From assembly GCF_046267875.1 (NCBI RefSeq), contig NZ_CP176502.1:868001-932000 (forward strand): DNA of 64,000 nucleotides. The letters run 5' to 3'. Made by a program: the position numbers and the translations under genes. Numbering within the stretch: the first letter of the stretch is position 1; each line of letters starts with the position of its first letter. The notes beneath the pieces were generated by a model, which was given only the letters and a program-made list of their open reading frames with translations, was not told the DNA's origin and searched no databases. The stretch is from Mannheimia glucosida (GTDB lineage Bacteria > Pseudomonadota > Gammaproteobacteria > Enterobacterales > Pasteurellaceae). Positions 51,828-59,493 of the stretch are shown piece by piece.

Positions 51828-52622
51828 ATGCGTTTAATTCCGTTAGAAACTGATCACGATGTGAGTGTTTGGGCTGCTCGTTATATTGTTGATCGTATCA
51901 ATGCATTCCAACCAACCAAAGAAAAACCTTTTGTGCTTGGCTTACCAACCGGCGGTACACCTGAAAAAACTTATAAAGAATTAATCAAATTATATCAAGC
52001 TGGTGAAGTGAGCTTTAAAAATGTGGTCACTTTCAATATGGACGAATACGTCGGCTTACCTAAGGAACATCCTGAAAGTTATCACAGTTTTATGTTCAAG
52101 CACTTTTTTGACCACGTAGATATTCCGCTTGAAAACATCAATATCCTCAATGGTATGGCGGAAGACGTGAATGCCGAGTGCGAACGTTATGAAGAAAAAA
52201 TCCGTTCTTATGGTAAAATCCACCTGTTTATGGGCGGTGTGGGTGTGGACGGGCATATTGCGTTCAATGAACCTGCATCTTCGCTGTCTTCCCGCACTCG
52301 CATTAAAACACTTACCGAAGATACCCGCATTGCAAACTCACGTTTCTTTGACAATGACGTAAGCCAAGTGCCGAAATTTGCTTTAACCGTTGGGGTTGGT
52401 ACATTGCTTGATGCCGAAGAAGTGATGATCTTAGTCACCGGTCATAACAAAGCTCTAGCATTACAGGCGTGTGTGGAAGGGGCGGTAAATCATCTGTGGA
52501 CAATCAGTTGCTTGCAATTACACCGCCGTGGCATTGTGGTGTGTGATGAACCGGCAACCCAAGAGCTGAAAGTTAAAACAGTTAAGTATTTCAAAGAGTT
52601 AGAGAAAAACGTTGCTCGTTAA
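51828..52622 (+). CDS. nagB: Glucosamine-6-phosphate deaminase
   Basis: 264 residues, two short of E. coli. Active-site motifs: FNMDEYVGL with the proton-transfer Asp72, MGGVGVDGHIAFNEPASSLSSRTR with His143 and Glu148, and C-terminal YFKELEKNV. It converts glucosamine-6-phosphate to fructose-6-phosphate and ammonia, feeding sugars from host glycans into glycolysis. Strong AAGGAGA ribosome site. Probably under CRP control. NagA follows after 77 bases. Confidence 0.96.
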   Translation: MRLIPLETDHDVSVWAARYIVDRINAFQPTKEKPFVLGLPTGGTPEKTYKELIKLYQAGEVSFKNVVTFNMDEYVGLPKEHPESYHSFMFKHFFDHVDIPLENINILNGMAEDVNAECERYEEKIRSYGKIHLFMGGVGVDGHIAFNEPASSLSSRTRIKTLTEDTRIANSRFFDNDVSQVPKFALTVGVGTLLDAEEVMILVTGHNKALALQACVEGAVNHLWTISCLQLHRRGIVVCDEPATQELKVKTVKYFKELEKNVAR

Positions 52623-52632
52623 TTCTGATTTT

Positions 52633-52678
52633 ACAAGCGGTTAATTTTGTAATATTTTTTACAAAAACGACCGCTTGT
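52633..52678. repeat. Inverted uptake-sequence pair between nagB and nagA
   Basis: ACAAGCGGT (52633-52641) and ACCGCTTGT (52670-52678) with an inner tttgtaa/ttacaaa dyad. It could reduce read-through into nagA or mark an mRNA cleavage point. Confidence 0.65.
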
Positions 52679-52699
52679 TAGCATTTAAAGGAAGAGAAA

Positions 52700-53842
52700 A
52701 TGAACCATTATGCCTTAACAAACTGTGTGATTTACACCGGTGAACAAGTGCTTTACCAACACGCATTAGTGGTGAAAGAAGATAAAATCGACACCATTCT
52801 TTTGGAAGAAAATTTACCGCTGGATCTGCAAAAAATCGACCTAAAAGGAGCGAATCTTTCAGCCGGTTTTATTGACTTGCAACTGAACGGCTGCGGTGGG
52901 GTGATGTTTAATGAAGAAATCACTACCCGCACTTTGGAAATTATGCAGGAAACCAACCTGCGTTCAGGCACAACCAGCTATTTACCGACTTTTATTACCT
53001 CGCCTGATGAGGGAATGAAACAAGCGGTGGCGGTAATGCGTGAGTATTTGTCGAAACACAAAAACCAAGCACTCGGCTTGCATTTGGAAGGACCTTATCT
53101 AAGTGTGGCAAAGAAAGGAGTACACCGTCCGGAATTTATCCGTGAAATCAGCCCTGAAATGTTAGATTTCTTGTGTGATAACGGCGATGTGATTACAAAA
53201 ATCACGATTGCGGCTGAAAACCCGACCGCAGATCACATCAAACGCTTTAATGATGCAGGCATTATTGTGTCTATCGGGCATTCCAATGCGACTTTTGCCC
53301 AAACCAAACAGCGAATTGCTGAAGGGGCAGCGTTTGCTACACATTTACACAACGCGATGTCACCGGTTAGCAACGGGCGTGAAGGTGGTGTAGTAGGAGC
53401 AGTGTTGGATAGCGATATTTACACCGGTATTATTTGCGATGGCTTGCACGTGGAATGGGGCAACATTCGCATTGCCAAAAAAGCGAAAGGCGATAAATTA
53501 GTGATTGTCAGCGATGCTGTTGCTGCCGCAGGAAGTGATATTGAGTCGTTTATTTTTGTCGGTAAAAAAGTCACGGTGAAAGATGGCAAATGCTACGATG
53601 AGTTCGGAGCATTGGGCGGTGCGGCAATCACGATGATCGAATCCATTCGCAACGTAGTGCAACATTGCGATATTAGCCTGAATGAAGCAATCCGAATGAG
53701 TACCCTTTACCCGGCAAAAGCGATTGGGGTAGAGGAAACACTCGGCTCACTTGAAGCCGGCAAAATTGCTAACCTTGCGATTTTCGATAATCAATTTGAA
53801 GTAAAAGCGACTGCTGTAAACGGGCAATTACAGTGGCATTAA
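52700..53842 (+). CDS. nagA: N-acetylglucosamine-6-phosphate deacetylase
   Basis: 380 residues of the amidohydrolase family. Metal and substrate sites: GFIDLQLNGCGG, HLEGPYLS, GHSNAT near 194, HLHNAMSPV near 214, and catalytic Asp in IVSDAVAA near 272. It removes acetate from GlcNAc-6-phosphate, giving the NagB substrate. Ribosome site AAGGAAG. Together nagBA handle GlcNAc or sialic acid catabolites; the nan genes are not here. Confidence 0.95.
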   Translation: MNHYALTNCVIYTGEQVLYQHALVVKEDKIDTILLEENLPLDLQKIDLKGANLSAGFIDLQLNGCGGVMFNEEITTRTLEIMQETNLRSGTTSYLPTFITSPDEGMKQAVAVMREYLSKHKNQALGLHLEGPYLSVAKKGVHRPEFIREISPEMLDFLCDNGDVITKITIAAENPTADHIKRFNDAGIIVSIGHSNATFAQTKQRIAEGAAFATHLHNAMSPVSNGREGGVVGAVLDSDIYTGIICDGLHVEWGNIRIAKKAKGDKLVIVSDAVAAAGSDIESFIFVGKKVTVKDGKCYDEFGALGGAAITMIESIRNVVQHCDISLNEAIRMSTLYPAKAIGVEETLGSLEAGKIANLAIFDNQFEVKATAVNGQLQWH

Positions 53843-53877
53843 TTTTGCTAAAAATTCTAAGCATAACAGCATATAAT

Positions 53878-53906
53878 CCAAAGGCAGGCATTGTGTCTGC
53901 CTTTTA
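53878..53906 (+). terminator. Terminator after nagA
   Basis: AAAGGCAG(G) and CTGCCTTTT pair over a short loop. TATAAT at 53872-53877 just before it may be the -10 of the next gene. Confidence 0.6.
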
Positions 53907-53923
53907 TTTATAGGGAGAATAAC

Positions 53924-54238
53924 ATGCAATTTAAAGATTACCTAGCGACGTTTCCGGCTATCGAGCATCTTGCTGGTTTAAATGTAGTGAATAGCGGTGA
54001 AGTGATTCAACATATTCCGGCGATTGAAGGTAAATTAGGTTCACTAAAACTTTACAATGCACTATTTGCGAAATTTGATGGGAAATTAACCGCTAGTGCA
54101 GCAAAACAAGGGTTGGAATGGTTTGCTGAACACGTTGAAGATGCGAAAAATAATGTGGGTAAGCACCCGAATATTGATCTATTATTTAGAGTAATTGAGC
54201 AAGATTTATCTTTAAGTTTAGAGCCGATTGTTAAATAA
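53924..54238 (+). CDS. Small conserved protein, DUF2322-like
   Basis: 104 residues from ATG 53924, with AGGGAGA seven bases ahead; a longer frame lacks a ribosome site. The product is soluble, mixed alpha/beta (MQFKDYLATFPAIEHLAGLNVVNSGEVIQHI, then an acidic helix EWFAEHVEDAKNNVGKHPNIDLLFRVIE). From memory this resembles the DUF2322 family seen in Haemophilus and Neisseria; the match is not certain. No function known. It follows nagA but probably has its own promoter because a terminator lies between. Confidence 0.72.
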   Translation: MQFKDYLATFPAIEHLAGLNVVNSGEVIQHIPAIEGKLGSLKLYNALFAKFDGKLTASAAKQGLEWFAEHVEDAKNNVGKHPNIDLLFRVIEQDLSLSLEPIVK

Positions 54239-54258
54239 GATTGCACTAGTGAAAAATA

Positions 54259-54305
54259 ACAAGCGGTCATTATCTGCAAAATTTTTGCAAATAATGACCG
54301 CTTGT
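54259..54305. terminator. Perfect uptake-pair terminator between convergent genes
   Basis: ACAAGCGGTCATTAT (54259-) pairs with ATAATGACCGCTTGT (-54305), with an inner TGCAAA/TTTGCA. The longest stem of the uptake-pair class in the window; separates the DUF2322-like gene from tyrS. Confidence 0.85.
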
Positions 54306-54316
54306 GTTTAAGAAGC

Positions 54317-55507
54317 TTATTTCACGGTAATTCGTGCAAATTTACGTTTACCGACTTGGTAAACAAAAGTACCTTTTTGAGCCGTTTGTTTCACGTCTTC
54401 CACTTTCTCGCCGTCAATTTTAACCCCGCCTTGTTGGGCTGATCGAATTGCCTCTGAGGTTGATGGCACTAAGCCTGCCTCTTTGAGCAGAGCTGCTAAA
54501 CCGATTTCACCTTCAAAGGTAAATTCGGGCATTTCATCAGGGATTGCCCCTTTCTGGAAACGGTTGATAAATTCTTGCTCTGCCGCATCTGCTGCCGCTT
54601 CATCGTGGAAACGGGCAATAATTTCTTTGGCAAGCAGAATTTTGACATCACGCGGGTTTTTACCGTTTGCGACATCAGTTTTTAACTGTGCGATTTCATC
54701 TAACGGACGGAATGAGAGCAGGTTGTACCAATCCCACATTAAATCGTCTGAAATCGACATAATTTTGCCGAACATTTCGCTCGGAGCTTCAGTAACACCA
54801 ATATAGTTACCGAGAGATTTCGACATTTTTTTCTCGCCGTCTAAGCCGACAAGCAGTGGCAGCGTCATTGCTACTTGCGGTTTTTGACCGGCTGATTTTT
54901 GTAACTCACGTCCAACCAATAAGTTAAAGGTTTGGTCTGTACCACCTAATTCCACGTCAGCTTTCAGTTCTACCGAGTCGTGACCTTGTAGTAGCGGATA
55001 AATAAATTCGTGGATTGCAATCGGTTGTTGGTTCGTGAAGCGGTTTTTGAAATCTTCACGCTCTAACATTCGAGCGACGGTGTAGTTGGAGGCTAAGCGG
55101 ATCATACCTTCCGTACCTAACTTGCCTAACCATTCGGAGTTGAATACGATCTTGGTTTTTTGTGGATCTAAAATTTTGAAGATCTGCTCTTTATAGGTTT
55201 CGGCATTGCGTAACACGTCTTCACGGCTAAGTGGCGGACGGGTAGAGTTTTTTCCTGATGGATCGCCTACCATACCGGTGAAATCACCGATTAAGAAATA
55301 GACTTCGTGTCCGAATTGTTGGAATTGACGAAGTTTGTTCAGCACAACAGTATGACCTAAGTGAATATCCGGTGCAGTTGGGTCTGCCCCTAATTTAATA
55401 CGCAATGGGCGGTTTTCTTTTAATTTGGTGATTAAATCTTCTTCTGAATAAATATTTTCCACGCCACGTTTAAGTTCGGCAAGGACTGATTCGATAGCTT
55501 GAGTCAT
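54317..55507 (-). CDS. tyrS: Tyrosyl-tRNA synthetase, TyrS2/TyrZ type
   Basis: 396 residues. Class I motifs: HLGH (49-52) in PTAPDIHLGHTVVL, and KMSKSLGNYIG near 230. The C-terminal S4-like domain (about 340-396) has GGVKIDGEKVEDVKQTAQKGTFVYQVGKRKF. The short, KMSKS-bearing form is the TyrZ-like subtype of Haemophilus, unlike the KFGKT form of E. coli. ATG has AAGGAAG. A -10 TATAAT lies on the minus strand at 55544-55549. Confidence 0.95.
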   Translation of the reverse strand: MTQAIESVLAELKRGVENIYSEEDLITKLKENRPLRIKLGADPTAPDIHLGHTVVLNKLRQFQQFGHEVYFLIGDFTGMVGDPSGKNSTRPPLSREDVLRNAETYKEQIFKILDPQKTKIVFNSEWLGKLGTEGMIRLASNYTVARMLEREDFKNRFTNQQPIAIHEFIYPLLQGHDSVELKADVELGGTDQTFNLLVGRELQKSAGQKPQVAMTLPLLVGLDGEKKMSKSLGNYIGVTEAPSEMFGKIMSISDDLMWDWYNLLSFRPLDEIAQLKTDVANGKNPRDVKILLAKEIIARFHDEAAADAAEQEFINRFQKGAIPDEMPEFTFEGEIGLAALLKEAGLVPSTSEAIRSAQQGGVKIDGEKVEDVKQTAQKGTFVYQVGKRKFARITVK

Positions 55508-55543
55508 TTATCTTCCTTTTAGTCTTGAATATAAAAAATGGAT

Positions 55544-55549
55544 CTATTA
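55544..55549 (-). promoter_or_regulatory. -10 box of tyrS
   Basis: TATAAT on the minus strand, 37 bases ahead of the tyrS ATG. No convincing -35 sits at the usual distance. Confidence 0.45.
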
Positions 55550-55583
55550 TAGCGGTATGAATTGAAATTGATAGGCTATAGGC

Positions 55584-55620
55584 GAAAAAAAACGCCGTAT
55601 TTTGTGGGGGAATACGGCGT
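55584..55620 (-). terminator. Strong terminator with T8, minus strand
   Basis: acgccgtatt and aatacggcgt form a perfect ten-base stem with a ten-base loop; on the minus strand eight T follow at 55591-55584. Confidence 0.85.
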
Positions 55621-55655
55621 AAAGAGTTGGAGTGATTACCTATTATTTTTGAAGT
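55584..55655 (-). ncRNA. Candidate Fur-regulated small RNA, left-going
   Basis: On the minus strand a promoter (TTGACT, 17 bases, TATCAT) overlaps a Fur box; about 70 bases later an intrinsic terminator follows: ACGCCGTATT and AATACGGCGT pair, then eight T. Between them is no start codon. A free-standing transcript of about 72 bases is predicted. It ends before the tyrS promoter. Confidence 0.5.
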
Positions 55656-55662
55656 GATTTAA

Positions 55663-55677
55663 TGATAATGATTATCA
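55663..55677. promoter_or_regulatory. Fur box 1 (tyrS-oadB intergenic)
   Basis: TGATAATGATTATCA is a near-perfect 7-1-7 Fur dyad. It overlaps the -10 and spacer of the left-going promoter whose -35 is TTGACT on the minus strand (55685-55690) and whose -10 is TATCAT (55662-55667). Confidence 0.85.
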
Positions 55678-55697
55678 TCTGTTAAGTCAATACTTTT

Positions 55698-55725
55698 TTG
55701 AAAAATTTTCAATAAGAATTATTAT
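55698..55725 (+). promoter_or_regulatory. Right-going promoter with Fur box 2
   Basis: -35 TTGAAA (55698-55703), a 16-base spacer, -10 TATTAT (55720-55725). The stretch AATAAGAATTATTATCATT (55711-55729) looks like a Fur box and covers the -10. Confidence 0.65.
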
Positions 55726-55740
55726 CATTAACCAAGCAAG

Positions 55741-55818
55741 ATGGATAGTACGGCAATTAGTGAAGAATGTACAGCGGAATTTTCGTATTGTAAGAGTGTT
55801 AGTAAGCGGTATTTTTAG
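55741..55818 (+). CDS. Possible 25-residue peptide in the right-going Fur transcript
   Basis: An ATG nine bases after the predicted transcript start opens a frame of 25 codons, MDSTAISEECTAEFSYCKSV and then SKRYF, whose TAG stop abuts the terminator stem. The ribosome site is poor (AGCAAG directly ahead). Two cysteines are present. A frame this short can occur by chance, so it is given with low confidence; a dual-function RNA is the alternative. Confidence 0.25.
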   Translation: MDSTAISEECTAEFSYCKSVSKRYF

Positions 55819-55857
55819 AAAAAACCTCCGAGAGCGGTTATTTTTCGGAGGTTTTTT
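55819..55857. terminator. Bidirectional terminator next to oadB
   Basis: AAAAAACCTCCGA (55819-55831) pairs with TCGGAGGTTTTTT (55845-55857). T tracts occur on both strands, so it ends both the right-going transcript and the oad operon. Confidence 0.9.
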
Positions 55858-55869
55858 GCAAATGAGGAT

Positions 55870-57174
55870 TTACATCGTTGAAATGTATTTCAACATCACC
55901 CCCGCTGCAATCGCAGAGCCAATCACGCCGGCAACGTTTGGGCCCATTGCGTGCATTAACAAGAAGTTTTGTTTATCGTACTCTTGTCCGACTTTGTTTG
56001 ATACCCGTGCAGCCATCGGCACGGCAGAAACACCCGCTGAGCCGATAAGTGGGTTGATTTTGTGCTGACTAAAGCGGTTCATTATTTTCGCCATAATCAC
56101 ACCGCTTGCAGTGCCGATCCCAAAGGCAATCACGCCCAATACTAAAATGCCTAGTGTTTGTGGTTGTAAGAATTTGTCTGCGACCAATTTTGCTCCCACT
56201 GATAACCCTAAGAAAATCGTCACGATATTGATTAACGCATTTTGGGCGGTGTCGTTTAAGCGTTCTACTACGCCACTGGTACGCAGTAAGTTGCCAAAAC
56301 AGAACATTCCCAATAACGGTGCCGCATCCGGTAGCAAGAGTGCCACTAATAATAGTAATACGATTGGGAAAATAATTTTCTCACGGTTGCTTACATTACG
56401 GAGCTGAACCATTCGGATTTTACGTTCCTGCTCGGTGGTTAATGCTTTCATAATCGGCGGCTGAATCAGTGGCACTAACGCCATATAAGAATAAGCCGCT
56501 ACCGCAATCGCACCTAATAATTCAGGGGCAAGTTTGCTGGCAAGATAAATTGCGGTCGGACCATCTGCCCCGCCGATAATCCCAATCGCAGCGGCTTGTG
56601 GCAATGTGAAGTCGATAATGCCTAAGCAGTTTAGCCCTAATGCCCCTAGTACGGTGGCAAAAATGCCAAATTGAGCTGCCGCACCAAGCATTAACATTCG
56701 AGGATTGGCAAGTAAAGGGCCGAAATCAGTCATCGCCCCAACGCCCATAAAGATGATAAGAGGAGCAACACCATAGCCAATCGCCACTTTATAGAATAAT
56801 GCCAACACACCGGCGGTATAGCCCATATCGCCAGCCATCACCTCAAGCTCATTTTGAACAGAGGGAGAAGCCAGAGCAATGGCATCTTTAATCGAATGCA
56901 GATCAAGGCTTGTACTGTTTACCTTAGCTGCAATAATTACCAGTTGCTCGGCAGAACCGCTGTGGAGTAAATTGTCTAATGCCGTCATTGCCATACCGGC
57001 TTCCGGAATGTTTGACATCAAACCACCAAAGCCAATAGGCAGTAGTAAAAGCGGTTCGAATTTTCGGGCGATGGCAAGCCAAAGCAACACTAAACTGATG
57101 ACAATCATAATCGCTTGCCCCAGTTCTAAATGCATTAGCCCCATCCCTTTAAAAAGTGCAATAATACTTTCCAT
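55870..57174 (-). CDS. oadB: Oxaloacetate decarboxylase beta subunit, Na+ pump
   Basis: 434 residues, nine or so membrane helices. The Na+-coupling regions are visible: the GADGPTAIY loop (Asp near 203 in IIGGADGPT) and GNLLRTSGVVERLND near 290-305. It decarboxylates carboxybiotin on OadA and pumps Na+ out. Ends of helices are glycine-rich as in Klebsiella OadB. Nine bases after oadA; the operon order is oadG-oadA-oadB. Its stop lies just before the bidirectional terminator. Confidence 0.95.
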   Translation of the reverse strand: MESIIALFKGMGLMHLELGQAIMIVISLVLLWLAIARKFEPLLLLPIGFGGLMSNIPEAGMAMTALDNLLHSGSAEQLVIIAAKVNSTSLDLHSIKDAIALASPSVQNELEVMAGDMGYTAGVLALFYKVAIGYGVAPLIIFMGVGAMTDFGPLLANPRMLMLGAAAQFGIFATVLGALGLNCLGIIDFTLPQAAAIGIIGGADGPTAIYLASKLAPELLGAIAVAAYSYMALVPLIQPPIMKALTTEQERKIRMVQLRNVSNREKIIFPIVLLLLVALLLPDAAPLLGMFCFGNLLRTSGVVERLNDTAQNALINIVTIFLGLSVGAKLVADKFLQPQTLGILVLGVIAFGIGTASGVIMAKIMNRFSQHKINPLIGSAGVSAVPMAARVSNKVGQEYDKQNFLLMHAMGPNVAGVIGSAIAAGVMLKYISTM

Positions 57175-57183
57175 ACCCGACTC

Positions 57184-59010
57184 CTAGGCAATACTCATTA
57201 AAGTATCATTTACCGCCACAACATCGCCTTGTTTGACATTAATGCCTTGAATCGTGCCGGATTTTGCCGCACAAATTTGGGTTTCCATTTTCATTGCTTC
57301 AAGAATCAATAGCACATCACCTTCCGCAACTTGTTGCCCCTCTTTCACTTCTACTTTCAAAATATTCCCCGCCATTGGAGCATTCACCGGTTCGGCATTG
57401 GCTAGCGGTGTATTTGCAGATTTTGGGGCAGAATCGACCGCTTGTGGAGCAGGAGTGGCTGGGGTTGGGGCGATATTGGTAATGTCTCCACCTTCACTTA
57501 CTTTCACTACAAAGGCTTTGCCTTCAAGCTCAACGGTATAAACGGCTGAACCGGATTGTGCTTGAGCTTTTGGTGCAGAAGCAGCGGAGGTTTGTGCCGG
57601 TTTTACGTCATCAGCACTTGGCACAGGCTCAAAGGCAGACGGATTATTGCGGTTTTCCAAATATTTCCAGCCCACTTGTTGGAAGAGTGCCACAATCAAT
57701 ACATCATCAATGGTGTTTTCAGATAGCGTAATGCCTTTTTCTTTTGCACTTGCAGTCACTTCTGCCACTAATTTTTCCAGTTCCGGCGGAAGATGATCGG
57801 CTGGGCGGTCGGTAATTGGCTCTGCCCCCTCAAGCACTCTGTCTTGCAAGGCTTTGTTTACCGGTGCCGGTGTGCGACCATATTCACCTTTCAAAATACC
57901 TGCGGTTTCTTTGGCGATGGTTTTATAACGTTCGCCCATTAATACGTTCATTACTGCTTGTGTGCCGACAATTTGTGAGGTTGGTGTGACCAACGGAATA
58001 TTACCTAAATCTTCCCGTACACGAGGAATTTCTTGTAAAACCAAGTCTAATTTATCTGACGCATTTTGTTGCTTGAGTTGGCTTTCGAGGTTGGTTAGCA
58101 TACCGCCCGGCACTTGGGCAACCAAAATACGGCTATCCACACCACGGAGCTGTCCTTCAAATTTTGCATATTTCTTACGCACGTTACGGAAGTAGACAGA
58201 GATTTTCTCCAGAGCTGGAATGCTCAAGCCGGTTTCATACGGCGTGCCTTGAAGCGTGGCAACAATAGACTCGGTTGCCGGGTGACCATAAGTTCCGGAC
58301 ATCGATGAAATGGAGGTATCAACACCATCGACACCGGCTTCAATCGCTTTGAGCAACGCCATTTCAGCCATACCGGTGGTTGAATGGCAATGCAGATGTA
58401 GCTCAATATCGTAGCGTTTTTTAATTTCGCTCACTAATTCATAGGCTGCCATCGGCGTTAAAATGCCCGACATATCTTTGATCACCAACGAATCCACGCC
58501 AATTTCCAATAATTGCTCGGTTACATCCAACCACGTTTGCAGGGTATGAACCGGGCTTGTGGTGTAACTCAACGTGCCTTGTGCGTGTCCGCCGTGTTTT
58601 TTGACCGCTTGTAATGCCGCTTGCATATTGCGAGGGTCGTTTAGGGCATCAAACACACGGAACACACTCATCCCGTTTGCAACCGAACGCTCGACAAATT
58701 TATCTACCACATCATCGGCATAATGGCGATAACCCAATAAGTTTTGCCCACGCAGCAGCATTTGCATTGGGGTTTTCGGCATTGCTTTTTTCAGCTCACG
58801 CAAACGCACCCACGGATCTTCGCCTAAAAAACGAATACAACTGTCAAAAGTTGCTCCGCCCCAAGTTTCTAACGACCAATAGCCGATATTATCCAGCTCG
58901 GCAGCAATCGGTAACATATCGTCTAAGCGTAAACGAGTCGCAAAAAGGGATTGGTGTGCATCACGCAAAACCACATCGGTAATCGCAATTTTTTTCGGTT
59001 GAGTTGTCAT
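57184..59010 (-). CDS. oadA: Oxaloacetate decarboxylase alpha subunit, biotin-containing
   Basis: 608 residues from ATG 59010, with AAGGAA seven bases upstream; a TTG at 59016 is rejected. N-terminal carboxyltransferase with VVLRDAHQSLFATRLR and GVDSLVIKDMSG, where metal ligands include HLHCHSTTGMA; a proline/alanine-rich hinge; and C-terminal biotinyl domain with EAMKMET (Lys574 biotinylated). It moves CO2 from oxaloacetate to biotin. Cytoplasmic, bound to OadB via OadG. Confidence 0.96.
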   Translation of the reverse strand: MTTQPKKIAITDVVLRDAHQSLFATRLRLDDMLPIAAELDNIGYWSLETWGGATFDSCIRFLGEDPWVRLRELKKAMPKTPMQMLLRGQNLLGYRHYADDVVDKFVERSVANGMSVFRVFDALNDPRNMQAALQAVKKHGGHAQGTLSYTTSPVHTLQTWLDVTEQLLEIGVDSLVIKDMSGILTPMAAYELVSEIKKRYDIELHLHCHSTTGMAEMALLKAIEAGVDGVDTSISSMSGTYGHPATESIVATLQGTPYETGLSIPALEKISVYFRNVRKKYAKFEGQLRGVDSRILVAQVPGGMLTNLESQLKQQNASDKLDLVLQEIPRVREDLGNIPLVTPTSQIVGTQAVMNVLMGERYKTIAKETAGILKGEYGRTPAPVNKALQDRVLEGAEPITDRPADHLPPELEKLVAEVTASAKEKGITLSENTIDDVLIVALFQQVGWKYLENRNNPSAFEPVPSADDVKPAQTSAASAPKAQAQSGSAVYTVELEGKAFVVKVSEGGDITNIAPTPATPAPQAVDSAPKSANTPLANAEPVNAPMAGNILKVEVKEGQQVAEGDVLLILEAMKMETQICAAKSGTIQGINVKQGDVVAVNDTLMSIA

Positions 59011-59049
59011 AATCAAATTCCTTCTAATTATTTTATTTTTGAAATCTTG

Positions 59050-59304
59050 TTAATGTTGCCCGTTAATTCGACGATGATGAGCAATCGCAGCGGCAATCAC
59101 AGGGCGTAAACGCTCTAAATCATCTGGGGGAGATTGAGGCACAGTTTTAGAGGCTGGAATAGAAACAGGTTCGGGGAAATATTGATTGATAATCTTGGAA
59201 ATAAAGCTGATGGCATAAATTAAAACCAGCAGGAACAGCATAACAAATCCCATTCCGGCTACCATTAAATTTATACCTTCCGCAAAGAGTTCTGCAGGTG
59301 CCAT
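59050..59304 (-). CDS. oadG: Oxaloacetate decarboxylase gamma subunit
   Basis: 84 residues with one membrane helix (about 12-37), then a proline-rich linker and a C-terminal helix with AAAIAHHRRINGQH, whose histidines bind the zinc that supports decarboxylation. It joins OadA to OadB. The start has AAGGATAA. First gene of the oad operon; its upstream region (59305-59493) holds a possible CRP site and an uptake-sequence variant. Confidence 0.93.
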   Translation of the reverse strand: MAPAELFAEGINLMVAGMGFVMLFLLVLIYAISFISKIINQYFPEPVSIPASKTVPQSPPDDLERLRPVIAAAIAHHRRINGQH

Positions 59305-59384
59305 AATTTATCCTTAAAATGTAGAAATGATGAAGAAAATGTAGAAAAAATTCAGATTTATTTCAAATTATTTAGCCTCAAAAT

Positions 59385-59400
59385 GAGTGGTAGATCACAA
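59385..59400. promoter_or_regulatory. Weak CRP-like site upstream of oadG
   Basis: TGAGT-GGTAGA-TCACA: right half perfect, left half with two differences. It lies about 80 bases ahead of the oadG start. Suggestive only. Confidence 0.3.
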
Positions 59401-59493
59401 ACTTTAAACGCAAGCGGTCAGATTTTACAAATTTTTTACAAGAGTAGTTAAAATTTGCAAAACCTGACCTTAGGTTAGCTTGAAGCTAAGTCG

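Larger units (their letters stand above)
55732..55857 (+). ncRNA. Candidate Fur-regulated small RNA, right-going
   Basis: From the predicted start near 55732 to the terminator at 55857 is about 126 bases. The region is intergenic and has both a promoter with Fur box and a perfect terminator, as for iron-repressed regulators of the RyhB kind; HrrF is the named example in Haemophilus, but I cannot tell whether this is its orthologue. It contains a 25-codon frame (55741-55818). Confidence 0.5.
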
